From Schlesneria paludicola DSM 18645 (GTDB lineage Bacteria; Planctomycetota; Planctomycetia; Planctomycetales; Planctomycetaceae), in NCBI GenBank assembly GCA_945876035.1, contig CAMCMU010000047.1, forward strand, positions 1 through 37,763: DNA of 37,763 nucleotides. The letters run 5' to 3'. A program made the position numbers and the translations under genes. The notes below the pieces were generated by a model that was not told the origin of the DNA, searched no databases, and saw only the letters and a list, made by a program, of their open reading frames with translations. This document shows, piece by piece, positions 9,701 to 18,109 of the stretch (positions are counted from its first letter, which is position 1; every line of letters begins with the position of its first letter).

Positions 9701-10688
9701 GAAGCTCGTAGTACATCATGAGGCCGACACCGGCATGAAGCAGCACGATCCCCGCTTTCCGACGGAATACCGTCCAGCATCCGCCGAGTAGTGCTGCTCC
9801 CGCGACGGCGGACTGAGTCAACTGCCACAGAATTCGTAAGGCTGAATCACTCGGTGTCGTTGTCTCACCTTTCCAAAACAGATATCCGGATAGAGCGGCA
9901 AGCCCGATTGCCGAAACACTCAACAGGCTGCGCAGAAACAGCAGACGCACTCGGAGAGATTCGGCGTCGGATTGGGATTCTCTCCGTCGACTTGACCACA
10001 ATACGGCCACGCCATACGCCGCCGAGAGGGCTAGCAGTGCGATCAGTCCTTTGAACCCAATCCATAAGGTGTGATACGCAACCAAGGGCTCCGCCTGAAT
10101 TCCCTGCGAGTTCCCGCCGGCTGCAATGATCATCCAAGTGCCGAGACACCCCAGAGCGATGGCGACGACTCCGAACAACAGACGCCTGCCGCGGACGTCC
10201 GACTTGAATCGAATTAAATGTGCCGAAAGCAGGTTTGCCGCCAGCAGCACTCCAATCAACTTGCCGCCAGGAAACCAAAACGAGCCAGAAAGATCGTTGG
10301 CTTTCCAATCTCCCAGCGGAATCAGTCCCATAAAGTAATACGTTGTCTCAACGAGGACTCCTTGAGCATTTCGTATCTCCAAGGGGACAACGAATGAGGG
10401 AGGAATAAAGACTTGGATCGGAATCAACGCGATCCAACATCGGAAGTATTTGCTAATGACTTCCCAAATATCCATATCGACCTGCGCGAGTGTCCCCGCA
10501 AAGATCAGGACGATGGACAACGCGAACAGCGTCACAGTCAGTTTTAACGATGCCATGGGAGCAAGAATAAACTTCAAGACGTCCCAGATGCGCATCGACA
10601 AAGGACGTCCGGTCGCGCCCGCTGCACTCGTCTTGCGGGGTTCCATGTCGTGTGCATTGAAGGCCGTCGTCTGGATATTAGTCGCCAT
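6762..10688 (-). CDS. ccsBA: Fused cytochrome c biogenesis protein CcsB-CcsA (ResB-ResC), System II
   Basis: A single protein of about 1,308 residues. System II moves haem across the membrane and attaches it to apocytochrome c. The first half is ResB-like: early helices (MASLKLTVTLFALSIVLIFAGTL), a paired-helix region, a large periplasmic domain (about 340-590) and a closing helix. A second periplasmic stretch from about residue 680 (RIPVVHDGRIKPLDSAAQ) is rich in charged helices. From about 1030 the C-terminal part is CcsA, with the haem-handling tryptophan-rich motif DSWGRFWGWDPKENGAL near 1209 and conserved His in the flanking loops. It is longer than CcsBA fusions of epsilon-proteobacteria (about 900-950) because of the middle segment. 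I chose the ATG at 10688, preceded by GAAGAGGGA, over a TTG five codons earlier. Confidence 0.92.
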   Translation of the reverse strand: MATNIQTTAFNAHDMEPRKTSAAGATGRPLSMRIWDVLKFILAPMASLKLTVTLFALSIVLIFAGTLAQVDMDIWEVISKYFRCWIALIPIQVFIPPSFVVPLEIRNAQGVLVETTYYFMGLIPLGDWKANDLSGSFWFPGGKLIGVLLAANLLSAHLIRFKSDVRGRRLLFGVVAIALGCLGTWMIIAAGGNSQGIQAEPLVAYHTLWIGFKGLIALLALSAAYGVAVLWSSRRRESQSDAESLRVRLLFLRSLLSVSAIGLAALSGYLFWKGETTTPSDSALRILWQLTQSAVAGAALLGGCWTVFRRKAGIVLLHAGVGLMMYYELHVAMTAVETQMTLEEGERSNFVQDIRTFELAVIDRSDRNQDRVVAIPRSSLLESRPIDIAALPFVIEIKKIIANSSIVAAPSGDANPATKGLGLKWFAEEKKTGSGVDNDSKIDMAAAYIELQPREGGASLGTYLTGMLLSMSGEMDTIRVGQKLYELGLRPKRHYKSYIFELKDVKKEDYLGTSTPKNYASTVAIVDTGRSVNEEKTIWMNNPLRFANETFYQSGYHQEKNGTEHTTLSVVANSGWMMPYVSCALVALGMLSHFLLLLVRFLTHADAIELSATQVAATADLKTKLGIKTSIPTAVVLSSAPPKRSRLSVAMATIIVSAAGVYIALSAMPPKTSVLEYDLAAFGRIPVVHDGRIKPLDSAAQTSLLEISGRTTVPVGEGKSKTRIPAIQWLLNVITETKDAENYPAFRIENLELHETMGVKKREGMRYSRKELQPRCKLSNELFAELKTAQIPDSVLQKLDVLKDQRLESEVFRDRLKDVLDENEFKRFGPLVLQAAEQDDFQKQVNDAREAATKDRRQLSVYKKKVLELSDKLSTYDNLQLAFGLQHRIRGESPDQVIAAFKKAIEFERMIAEQGQPVFAIGPANSTQTWRTLAGAWFENTLAEIRDKKESDPAVKAWEVILKAYEKNEPKSFNRAVEHYLQKIDENPPGNVNPNAVRFEAFFNRFQPFAIANRLYLLAFTLAALGWLGWTRGFNRIAFWLLVLVLTLHTFALIGRIYISGRPPVTNLYSSAVFIGWGCVVLGLILETIYRIGIGSLIASVSGYATLLIADNLASSGDTFTVLQAVLDTQFWLATHVTCITFGYATTYLAGLLGVVYVLRGVVTKSLSREVARDLNRMIYGTLCFSIFFSFVGTVLGGLWADDSWGRFWGWDPKENGALIIVLWNALALHARWGGLVKERGLAVIAIAGNIFVSWSWWGVNELGAGLHSYGFTEGTIRNLGLFVLSQLALIAIGMIPRKFWRSSPTAE

Positions 10689-10703
10689 AAATTCCCTCTT
10701 CAA

Positions 10704-11071
10704 TCTCTACAGTCTTATCGGCATCGCCAGGGATTCATCCACGAACTCCCAGAGAACGCGGCGGGATCACGGATTGGCACAGATCCGATCTTGCTCTTTA
10801 AAAAGTCCCGAACCCATTTCGAATGCACGGCTCCGTTGAATCCCGAGCCTCACGGTCTCGGGCCGACGCCTCAATCCCGTTCGTGAACGTGTTTGGTTAT
10901 CCATTCTCGATTTAGCCGGCTCGTCATCTTGGCACGCGTCATCTTGTGTCTGTTCGTGTATCTTGTGTCTGTTCGTGTATTTCGTGTTGTCGATCAAGTG
11001 CCCATCGTGGATCCTGATCACAGGATTGCCCTCGGCCACGGTTGAGGATCTGTGACAGGATTCCGCAGCGA
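10704..11071. other. Intergenic region between ccsBA and the lipoprotein gene
   Basis: This holds the leader of ccsBA, a 19-bp tandem duplication, and no frame I would call a gene. The 102-codon minus-strand frame across it covers the repeat and has no family match. Confidence 0.5.
10941..10978. repeat. Two exact tandem copies of a 19-bp unit (ATCTTGTGTCTGTTCGTGT)
   Basis: Copies are at 10941-10959 and 10960-10978 and are identical. They are followed by ATTTCGTGTTGTC, which looks like a partial further copy. On the other strand this reads as ACACGAACAGACACAAGAT. It lies between ccsBA and the lipoprotein gene. Confidence 0.92.
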
Positions 11072-12133
11072 TCACTCCAGCTTGAGAGATTTGGCAAACG
11101 CTTCAAACCGCTGACGTTCTTTGATGGCGAGTTCGCTTGATCCTGTCAGTTTAATAAACCACGTTTGTCCATGATCCGGAATCATGACACCCAAAATGGT
11201 CTTTTCCCCTGAGACAAGCTCAATGAACTCACCTTGCTGAGAATCGACCTCAAAGGGTTTTATGAATTGCTTCAACTCTTCGCTTGACACAGTCTCCAGT
11301 CCAATTTGGCTGCGCCAACGGTTTACGTTCGCTAAGCGATCGCCACCGACTCGGGACACGGCAATCTCTGCGGTGCGATCACCCTCACCGACAGTCAATC
11401 GAGCCAGTTGAAACTGCTTTCGGGGGATCTCGGTCCACTCCGTTGGCTTGTTAAATTTTAAATCGGACTTTTTAAAATCGTTACTGTCTGTTGTGGTATT
11501 TTCGGGGGTGACCGGTTGTCCCGTGGTTGGTGGCGGAGTCGGCGTTCCTCCGGGGGGGGAGTTTGCCGGATTGGCCACGCCCGTGATATCGATCACGGTC
11601 GCGACCGAATCACCGATCTTGAGTGTTTTTGAGCGGAGCGGAAGGTCCTGTTCTTCAAGACTCGGCAGATTTAATTGGCCGCGCCAGCGATTGATGTTTT
11701 TCAGTCGCTGCTGATTCAAGTCTTCCCCCGTCTGGGACAAAACAGTCACCGTCAGTTCGAGTTGCATCGGTTCCCCGATGATTAACGTCGAGAATCGGCC
11801 ACCCCTTCCCGGCATCTCTTTCCATCCCGCAGGAAGCGTCCACGTCACTTGAGGGCTTCCTGGAAAACGGACAGACTTGAGGAATGAATCGTATTCCGAT
11901 TCGTGAGCGGCGATGACATCGGGCGCGCCTTGCAATTTGAAAAACCACAACTGCGTGTCATGGGGCACGATTGAGGCCAACATCCGTGCCGGTTGTGGGC
12001 GACGATCGCTCATGCGTTTCAAGTATTCTGGGGACTGTAAAGAGTCATGACGCGGGACCGTGTAAACGGTGATTTCGTCCCGGCGTTCGCAGCCGCAGAG
12101 CAATCCCAGACCAAGAGCGATGCGCGTCACCAT
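11072..12133 (-). CDS. Lipoprotein built from a duplicated, circularly arranged domain
   Basis: A predicted outer- or inner-membrane lipoprotein of about 353 residues: MVTRIALGLGLLCGC has a signal with a lipobox ending at Cys15. The mature part has two copies of one domain joined by a proline-rich linker (PGGTPTPPPTTGQP). The core blocks are WTLPAGWKEMP...NINRWRGQLNLP and FNKPTEWTEIP...NVNRWRSQIGLE. The tail block appears before the first core (IVPHDTQLWFFKLQG...FLKSVRF) and after the second (MIPDHGQTWFIKLTG...FAKSLKLE). I do not know its function. The open frame reaches back to 12430, where it collides with the divergent symporter start, so I cut it at the ATG at 12133. The GTG at 12175, 14 codons earlier with GAAGG before it, is a fair alternative that keeps the signal. 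Confidence 0.7.
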   Translation of the reverse strand: MVTRIALGLGLLCGCERRDEITVYTVPRHDSLQSPEYLKRMSDRRPQPARMLASIVPHDTQLWFFKLQGAPDVIAAHESEYDSFLKSVRFPGSPQVTWTLPAGWKEMPGRGGRFSTLIIGEPMQLELTVTVLSQTGEDLNQQRLKNINRWRGQLNLPSLEEQDLPLRSKTLKIGDSVATVIDITGVANPANSPPGGTPTPPPTTGQPVTPENTTTDSNDFKKSDLKFNKPTEWTEIPRKQFQLARLTVGEGDRTAEIAVSRVGGDRLANVNRWRSQIGLETVSSEELKQFIKPFEVDSQQGEFIELVSGEKTILGVMIPDHGQTWFIKLTGSSELAIKERQRFEAFAKSLKLE

Positions 12134-12428
12134 GCCAGATTTCAAGAGCGAAATTTTCCGAGAGATTAGTGTCACGAGAACGGCGAGCCTTCGAGATCTT
12201 AGGGGTGCGGGAGGTTCGAAACCGGGTGGGCTGTCGGGCGGCCGCTGGATTATAGTCGTCCGCCGAGCCCAATGTACAACGGGGCCGGAGTGCCGCATTG
12301 GCGCAGACCTTCCGGCCGGCCAAACTATGATGAAACAGCGGGAGTTGATACTCTGTCGCCCAAGAATTGCGAATTCTGCTAATCCTGCCTCCGCGTCTCC
12401 ATCGCCACACTGACTGCTGGGACCGTCC

Positions 12429-14051
12429 ATGACTGAACCTCAACTTAAGTTTAACTCGGGCTTAGAGAGCCTCGACTTTGCAGCCATTGCTGCCTATCTC
12501 TTGGCCACGTTTGGGATTGCTCTGTGGTTTGGGCATCGACAAAAGGACAGCGACGACTTTTTTGTGGGTGGGCGGGCCATGCCCTGGTTTGCTGTTGGAC
12601 TCAGCATCCTCGCCACACTCTTCTCCACATTGACCTACTTGGGGGCGCCCGGAGAAGTCATCAAGAATGGATTTGGTCATTTCCTGGGTTTCTTGGCAAT
12701 TCCCTTCGGCATGGCCGTCGTAATGCTGTTATGGATTCCTTTTTTCATGCGGCTGAAGTTAACCAGCGCTTATGAGTACTTGGAATTAAGATTCAACTAC
12801 CCTGTTCGCTGCATCGGTGCCAGCCTTTTCATTTTGCTGCGTTTGGGATGGATGAGCATGGTGATTTTTGCCGCATCGCTGGCATTAGATCGCGTGAAAG
12901 GGCCTGACGTGTCTTGGTTGCCGGGACATGATATTTACTGGTGGATCTGCTTGATCGGACTCGTGGCGGCGGTTTACACCTCGATTGGTGGCATTCAGGC
13001 CATGATCTGGACCGACGTGCTGCAGTGCCTGCTGTTGATCATCGGTATCTTTCTCGTCATCGGCTATGTCGTTCTGGTGGATCGAACGGGGCCCCTCGAT
13101 TGGTGGAAGACGGCGGCCAACACCGCTGGCCGAAACAATCTGCCGCCGTTATTCAGCTTGGATCTGACGGTCAGAGTCACCATCATGACCGCCATGATCG
13201 ATAAATTTTTCTGGACGATTTGTACACACGGATCGGATCAAGTTGTTCTGCAGCGGTACTTTTCCACGTCGTCATTGAAGAGTGCTCGCCGAAGTTATCT
13301 CGTCAGCGCGATTGTCGATATCACGATGGGGATCCTGCTGGCCACCTGTGGCCTCGCGTTGCTTGCTTTCTATCTGAAACACGCCGAATTGGCTCCCGAC
13401 GGAATTGATCCCGTGAAGGCAGCAGAAAAATTATTCCCGCACTTTCTGGGGAGTCAACTGCCCGCGGGTTTTGCCGGACTGGTGATCTCGGCGTTCTTGT
13501 GCGATGCGATTCAGACACTCGAAGCGGGTGCCAACGCCATCACGGCTGTCGCCTCCAAAGATATCGTTCCGCAATTGCGTCGCGGCAGCACAAAAGTCCT
13601 CAGCGAATTGACGTTCGTTCGCCTCTTATCCATCGTCATCACGGTGATTGTGACTGCGAATGCCTTTTTCGTGACCTATGTCGTCACGGAAATGGGCGAA
13701 ACCATCATTGGAATGATGCCCAAGTTCTTCAACATGTTCGTCGGACCGTTGGCCTCACTGTTTATTATCGGAATGTTTTTCCCGCGATGCACGGCGCGGT
13801 CCGCGATTCCCGCTGTCGCCTGTAGTTTTGTTCTCTCCATTGTCTGGAGTTGGTGGAAGATGCTGTTTGGCGTAGACAAAGAACCAACATTCCAATTGGC
13901 AATTGCGGTTCCGTGCCTGACGTCGTTGGTGATCGCTCAGGTCTTGAGTTGGATTGTGGAAAATGGCGGAGAGCATCACGGATTGCGGTTTACATGGAAG
14001 TCCGTTGTGAGTCGTCCGGAAAATGCAGAACCTCTTCGTGGAATTCCATAA
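12429..14051 (+). CDS. Sodium:solute symporter family protein (SSS)
   Basis: A 540-residue polytopic membrane protein with about 13 hydrophobic helices. SSS transporters use the sodium gradient to import sugars, amino acids or other organic solutes. Family marks include the first helix followed by KDSDDFFVGGRAMPWFAVGLSILATLFSTLTYLGAPGE (the region that lines the substrate and sodium sites), IYWWICLIGLVAAVYTSIGGIQAMIWTDVLQ, and GFAGLVISAFLCDAIQTLEAGANA. Planctomycetes carry many such transporters next to sugar or sulfatase genes, but none is adjacent here, so the substrate cannot be named. It is divergent from the lipoprotein gene. No strong ribosome-binding sequence precedes its ATG. Confidence 0.92.
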   Translation: MTEPQLKFNSGLESLDFAAIAAYLLATFGIALWFGHRQKDSDDFFVGGRAMPWFAVGLSILATLFSTLTYLGAPGEVIKNGFGHFLGFLAIPFGMAVVMLLWIPFFMRLKLTSAYEYLELRFNYPVRCIGASLFILLRLGWMSMVIFAASLALDRVKGPDVSWLPGHDIYWWICLIGLVAAVYTSIGGIQAMIWTDVLQCLLLIIGIFLVIGYVVLVDRTGPLDWWKTAANTAGRNNLPPLFSLDLTVRVTIMTAMIDKFFWTICTHGSDQVVLQRYFSTSSLKSARRSYLVSAIVDITMGILLATCGLALLAFYLKHAELAPDGIDPVKAAEKLFPHFLGSQLPAGFAGLVISAFLCDAIQTLEAGANAITAVASKDIVPQLRRGSTKVLSELTFVRLLSIVITVIVTANAFFVTYVVTEMGETIIGMMPKFFNMFVGPLASLFIIGMFFPRCTARSAIPAVACSFVLSIVWSWWKMLFGVDKEPTFQLAIAVPCLTSLVIAQVLSWIVENGGEHHGLRFTWKSVVSRPENAEPLRGIP

Positions 14052-14279
14052 ACCATAAAAAAAGAAAACTGGAAACGGTCAATTTTGCCCGGGAAATGCG
14101 TTCTCATTTAACGGCTGACCGTCGTCTCGTCGTCATCGCCAACAGCCCCGTTCGAACCAAAATCACACGCCGTCTTGAGAAGCCCCATTGCGGCAAAACG
14201 GCAGGGGACATCCCCGTTTTTTTCAACAGGTGGTCAGCCCCAGCGTGTCGGTCAGTCGGTGCGTCGCGAGCAACACCCG

Positions 14280-15149
14280 CTATCCGAGGGGTTGCTTTCC
14301 AGAGCCCGTCAGGTCGTTGATCTCAATCTCCCGCGTTTCGGCCTCGGTGGAAAGCTGAGCAATTTCCGATTCTCGGGATTTCAATTGTTTCGCTGCGACC
14401 TCGTCCAGCAAGTTTGGTTGTTGGACGCTGAATTGGTGAAGTGAGTCATCGGCGCTCTCGTGCAACTCAGGGATCGATTCCCACGCCGCCAGGATCTCGA
14501 TCTGTAGTGTCTCCAGTAGCCGCCGTAGATTGACGGTCTCGGCGGCATTGCTGAAGTCCAGACTGCCCCAACCCTGTGGCTAAATGAAATCATTCGGATC
14601 GTTCGCGATCGCGCGCAATAGTTCGATATCTTCGTTCTCTCTCGCGAAATTAATCTCGCTCGTGAGTCGGTGGTAAGTCTCCGTCTTGTCAGACGGGTTG
14701 GCAAAACGACCTGGATGGTGCAGACGCACCCGATTTTTCCAAAGGTTTTTGAGTTCAAGCTCCTGCTCTTTGGAGAGCTCCTTGCGGGTCGCGGCGCCAG
14801 TCGCAGCTTCTTCGTAGTCGGCATTCAACTGTGCTTTTGCTTTTTTATATTGTTCCGCAACGTCTTCTGCCTCTTCCTCCTCAACGCGCAGCAGGGTTTT
14901 CAGGTACTTGCTTCGATAATCGATGATGAGCCGCAGTCGATCGCGCGTCTGATAGTACTTTTGTAACGACCGGAAAAATTTTGCCCGGGTGAAGTCAACG
15001 GGGTGGCGTTCGGTCGTGTACTGCGTTTCAAGATCGGCAAGACGGAAACGCGCGGCGGCACTCAATAACCGCATCGGCTCAATCGCCGGATCCAAGGAGA
15101 TCAACAATTCCCGTTCAGGACGCTGCCGTCTGAGCAAGCGATTGACCAT
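14280..15149 (-). pseudogene. J-domain-containing protein, broken by an in-frame stop
   Basis: Starting at the ATG at 15149 (AAAGGG just before it), the frame reads LISLDPAIEPMRLLSAAARFRLADLE, a long coiled-coil (residues 75-120), and a J-like domain (KNLWKNRVRLHHPGRFANP, then TYHRLTSEINFARENEDIELLRAI). It meets a TAG at 14580-14582 directly after NDFI. The same frame then continues sensibly as PQGWGSLDFSNAAETVNLRRLLETL and a second coiled coil to a TAG at 14280. The nonsense codon therefore splits one protein of about 289 residues. The usual HPD triad of J domains is HPG here (14709-14717), so stimulation of an Hsp70 ATPase would be lost even without the stop. It overlaps the exonuclease remnant upstream by 35 bp, as in an operon. 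Confidence 0.7.
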
Positions 15150-15934
15150 CGTCCCTTTCGCCCGCCACGGCGGTTACAGTCGCGTCATCCTCCGGCCGTG
15201 ACTCACGACGTTCAATCTCGTTCAAATACCAGCGACCCATTTGCGCGGTGCGCGCGTTCTTGGAACCGGCCAGCCAGTCGATCCATCCCTTCCATGCATC
15301 GTCTGTACGAGCTTCCAAAAAATTGCGTCCTTTGTATTCCCCCAATGCAATACGAGAGGGAAACCATTCTGACTGGGCATGCGCGCAGATGTCTGCCCAA
15401 GAAATCAGCCCCCTGTGTTCGGCAATTGGCCGTAACACATTGGCGAGTAGGTCTGCGACGGTCTCAACGTCGCCGAGGGCGGTGTATGCAAACACTCAGG
15501 CAGGCGATAGTGCTGCCGGAGTGTTTGCAGTTGCCTGCCGGGACGGGGTCGAGCAATCGCTGTGCGAGTCGCAAGACGCAGAAGCCTGGTGCACCAATAG
15601 GGGTGATGCCAAGACGCGTCCATTCGGGTTTGAGGACGGCGTCGAGGTCATATTCAAGGTCGTAGGCAACGATCGGCAGATGGGCTCCGTAGGCGGCAAA
15701 GTCACGGTAGACCGTCTTGGCCGGTTCGCCGTCTCGTTCGAGAATTTCTCGCGTATCGCCATCAACGCGTGCGGCTTCTGGTGGGATGTCCGCATTTTGA
15801 TTAAGCGGTCGACGAAAAGGTGGCCCATCGGCCTTCCATCCGTGCATTTTCAGCGCGCCCAACTCGACCACCATGATGGGCGCCGTCAGCCCGGTGGTCT
15901 CGGTGTCAACGAGTATCCAAGTTGTGTTGTTCAT
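15115..15934 (-). pseudogene. DnaQ-like 3'-5' exonuclease, frameshifted
   Basis: The N-terminal half reads TTWILVDTETTGLTAPIMVVELGAL, the exonuclease motif I with its metal-binding Asp and Glu, and continues through VYRDFAAYGAHLPIVAYDLEYDLDAVL. Near 15530 sense moves to a second frame (QLQTLRQHYRLPECLH) and near 15490 to a third (TALGDVETVADLLANVLRPI). Together these would rebuild the conserved H-x4-D motif III, and the shifts cut it apart. The last part, SWADICAHAQSEWFPSRIALGEYKGRNF...WIDWLAG, is intact in that third frame. At least two indels are therefore needed to restore it. Its start overlaps the stop of the leucine-rich-repeat remnant (ATGA), which suggests a former operon. Confidence 0.72.
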
Positions 15935-16607
15935 GCGTCTAGCCTGCTTTGCTTACGACGTTTTTGAATCGTGACAGACGGATCAAAACGAAAGTCCGCC
16001 AGATTCTTTCGTGGTCGGATATCGAGTTCGATGAGTTGGTTCTCCTGGCAATAGAGCGTTGTGAGCCCCGGGACGTTCGACAGATCAAGTTCGGTGAGAT
16101 TGAGACTGCCACAACTCAGACGATTTAGAAATGAGAGCCGAAATGCGATCCGCGGCGATACTTCAGGCTTTCCCTTGAAGCTGATGTCTCGAATCATTAA
16201 GCCTTCCGTCCACTCAAAAACCGTGAGCGGTAAGAGATCGAAATTCACCACCCGAGAGACGATCGCACCATTTTCAACGACATCCGCAGACTCCTCTCCA
16301 AAAAAATCTCGTCGGAACTGCGTTTAAGTCGCTGAACAACAGTTTCCGGATCGAGGTCCAGCGCCGTGGCCTAATGCAATCATTAGCGATAATCGGGGTC
16401 GAGAAACTCATCCTTCCCGATACGGAATCGCCCGACACTCAACGCCGTGTCCTGCGACCGAGCCACGGCGAGCGCGTCGGAGACCATCCGAATGAGGATC
16501 TGTCTCGAGCCTGGCCTGATCACATCCAACGCGTAGGCGGGACGAGGGATCAGAGCGCTCCGTTTTTTTCTTCGGACATCTACGGCTCGCGGACACGAGG
16601 GGAACAA
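15931..16607 (-). pseudogene. Leucine-rich-repeat protein remnant
   Basis: The best-preserved part (15931-16306) reads GEESADVVENGAIVSRVVNFDLLPLTVFEW, then LNLTELDLSNVPGLTTLYCQENQLIELDIRPRKNL, a short run of leucine-rich repeats, and ends IQKRRKQSRLDA. Upstream, the sense frame changes at a run of seven A on the plus strand (16300-16306): before it one reads ATALDLDPETVVQRLKRSSDEI in another frame. Further upstream, after several stops, comes VGRFRIGKDEFLDPDYR, which looks like the family's N-terminus. The function of this family is unknown to me. It sat first in a three-gene cassette with the exonuclease and J-domain genes. Confidence 0.55.
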
Positions 16608-17535
16608 TCAAAGGGGAATCAAACGGATTTGATTTCTGTTTACCGAATGGCGTGGCGAGATCTTGTCTTTATTTTAAAGAGCGACATCAAACGCCGAGAA
16701 CTCCCCGACTAAACGAAATCAAGCCGGCCTTATCATGCCCCCAATCGCGGTCACTTTCTAACGCGTATCTTTCACATCGGTCGAATTTACCGGTTGATAT
16801 GTACGGCTATCCCTTCACGGGCAATCACGATCATCGGGGACTTCGCCCTTTGATTGACGGCGAAAGGAGTCGGTTCGTGGACCGCATGGATGGCACACAG
16901 ACGCTGTGTTATCCGGCCAAGTATCAGACCGGCGGGCGGGGTCATGTTTATCAACAACGCGACCATTTTTTTTCGATTCCGGATAAGAAACAGTTCTTCA
17001 TCATTTGCCGCGACGTCGGGCGAAACGGCCGACAAGGGAGGTTGCTGAATCGTTCTGTGGATTGAAGTTAGGGATGAGTGTGGGTTTCGCAGCAGAAGCC
17101 TGCGTCTGACCGGAAGTCGCGATCGCTGTGGCCGCTTCCTTGCCCAAATGACGCTTCCTTGCCCAAATGAGTGGAACGAATCAACGACCCGCTGACCTCA
17201 GGAGACGCCACACGCCGTCACCTCGAATCAACCACCACGACCCCGCAGACGACAACACGGACGACCACACAGAGGATTCGCCAAGCACAGGCGACGACCC
17301 TTTCGGATGAACTCGGATTTCTTAACAGGATCGGAGTCGATTCGCTCAAAGTTCTATTTTTAGCCGTAAAAAGACTCGATTTCGTAAAAAAACTTTTCGC
17401 CAATGATTGACAACTCTTGTTAACAATACTTTACTTCAACCATGTGACCATCACGGTGCGCATGATTTCAGGCAAGGAAGCCAGTTTAAGAAATGGATCA
17501 TTCTTAGAATTGAATTGACTCTGTGGGAGCAGAAG
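16608..17535. other. Stretch with no supported gene
   Basis: A 137-codon plus-strand frame (16652-17065) and an 82-codon minus-strand frame (16787-17035) overlap each other, and neither matches a family I know. The region carries a 19-bp tandem duplication at 17133-17170. It probably continues the decay zone downstream of the symporter and ends in the leader of the HU gene. Confidence 0.45.
17133..17170. repeat. Two exact tandem copies of a 19-bp unit (CGCTTCCTTGCCCAAATGA)
   Basis: Copies are at 17133-17151 and 17152-17170 and are identical. They lie about 370 bp upstream of the HU gene, in DNA with no supported gene. Confidence 0.92.
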
Positions 17536-17853
17536 ATGTCCGAAGTAGTGAAAGCCATGTCTAAGACGGAAGTTCTTACATCGTTGGCCGAGAAAACCGG
17601 CTTGACTCGCAAGGACGTAGCCAACGTGTTTGTTGAGCTGAGCGCACTGATTCAAAAAGAGATCGGAAAAAAAGGGCCTGGTACTTTTGGTCTCGCGGGG
17701 TTGATGAAGATTCAAGTGATTCGCAAGCCTGCGACCAAAGCAACCACTCGCAAAAATCCGTTTAAGCCGGATGAAATGATGGAAGTCAAAGCAAAGCCAG
17801 CACGGAGTGTGATTAAGGTTCGTGCATTAAAGTCGCTCAAAGATATGGTCTAA
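17536..17853 (+). CDS. HU-family DNA-binding protein
   Basis: A 105-residue nucleoid protein of the HU/IHF fold that bends and packs DNA as a dimer. MSKTEVLTSLAEKTGLTRKDVANVFVELSALIQKEIG is the helical dimerisation part. FGLAGLMKIQVIRKPATKATTRKNPF forms the beta saddle leading into the arm, where the usual GRNP is RKNP. The C-terminal VKAKPARSVIKVRALKSLKDMV closes the fold and adds basic residues. I chose the ATG at 17536, preceded by GGGAG at a good distance, over an open frame that begins at 17407. The product is divergent from enterobacterial HU (about 90 residues), mostly by its tail. It is followed by csrA on the same strand after 256 bp. Confidence 0.9.
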   Translation: MSEVVKAMSKTEVLTSLAEKTGLTRKDVANVFVELSALIQKEIGKKGPGTFGLAGLMKIQVIRKPATKATTRKNPFKPDEMMEVKAKPARSVIKVRALKSLKDMV

Positions 17854-17866
17854 TTGCACTGACTCT

Positions 17867-17885
17867 GTCCAATTTTGACTTGGAC
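17867..17885 (+). terminator. Possible terminator after the HU gene
   Basis: GTCCAA at 17867-17872 pairs with TTGGAC at 17880-17885 around a 7-base loop, 14 bp after the HU stop. No T-run follows, so it may instead be an RNA-stabilising hairpin. Confidence 0.35.
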
Positions 17886-18109
17886 GGTCTCATTATGATT
17901 CTCTGTAATTGACTTTTTAAATTTTCACCGACAAGATGGAGCTACGTCCTGTTTGACCATTGCAGTTTGTGTGTGCCCAATACATAATTATCTAAAAGTA
18001 TCGGCAAGCGACGTTTTTCTCTGATATTTTTCGAGATTCCGGCGTTGAAGAGCTTGTGACGTATTTTGTTTGTGGTTCGTGCAGTGTTGTAGTTGTCTGG
18101 AGGACTCCT

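Noticed and set aside
15464-15540. Programmed frameshifting in the exonuclease gene
   Set aside because: At least two shifts, plus lesions in both neighbouring genes, fit decay better; I see no slippery heptamer with a downstream structure.
16652-17065. A 137-codon plus-strand frame with MYGYPFTGNHDHRG
   Set aside because: No family recognised, no ribosome-binding site, and an overlapping opposite frame is equally long-lived; it lies in a decayed region.
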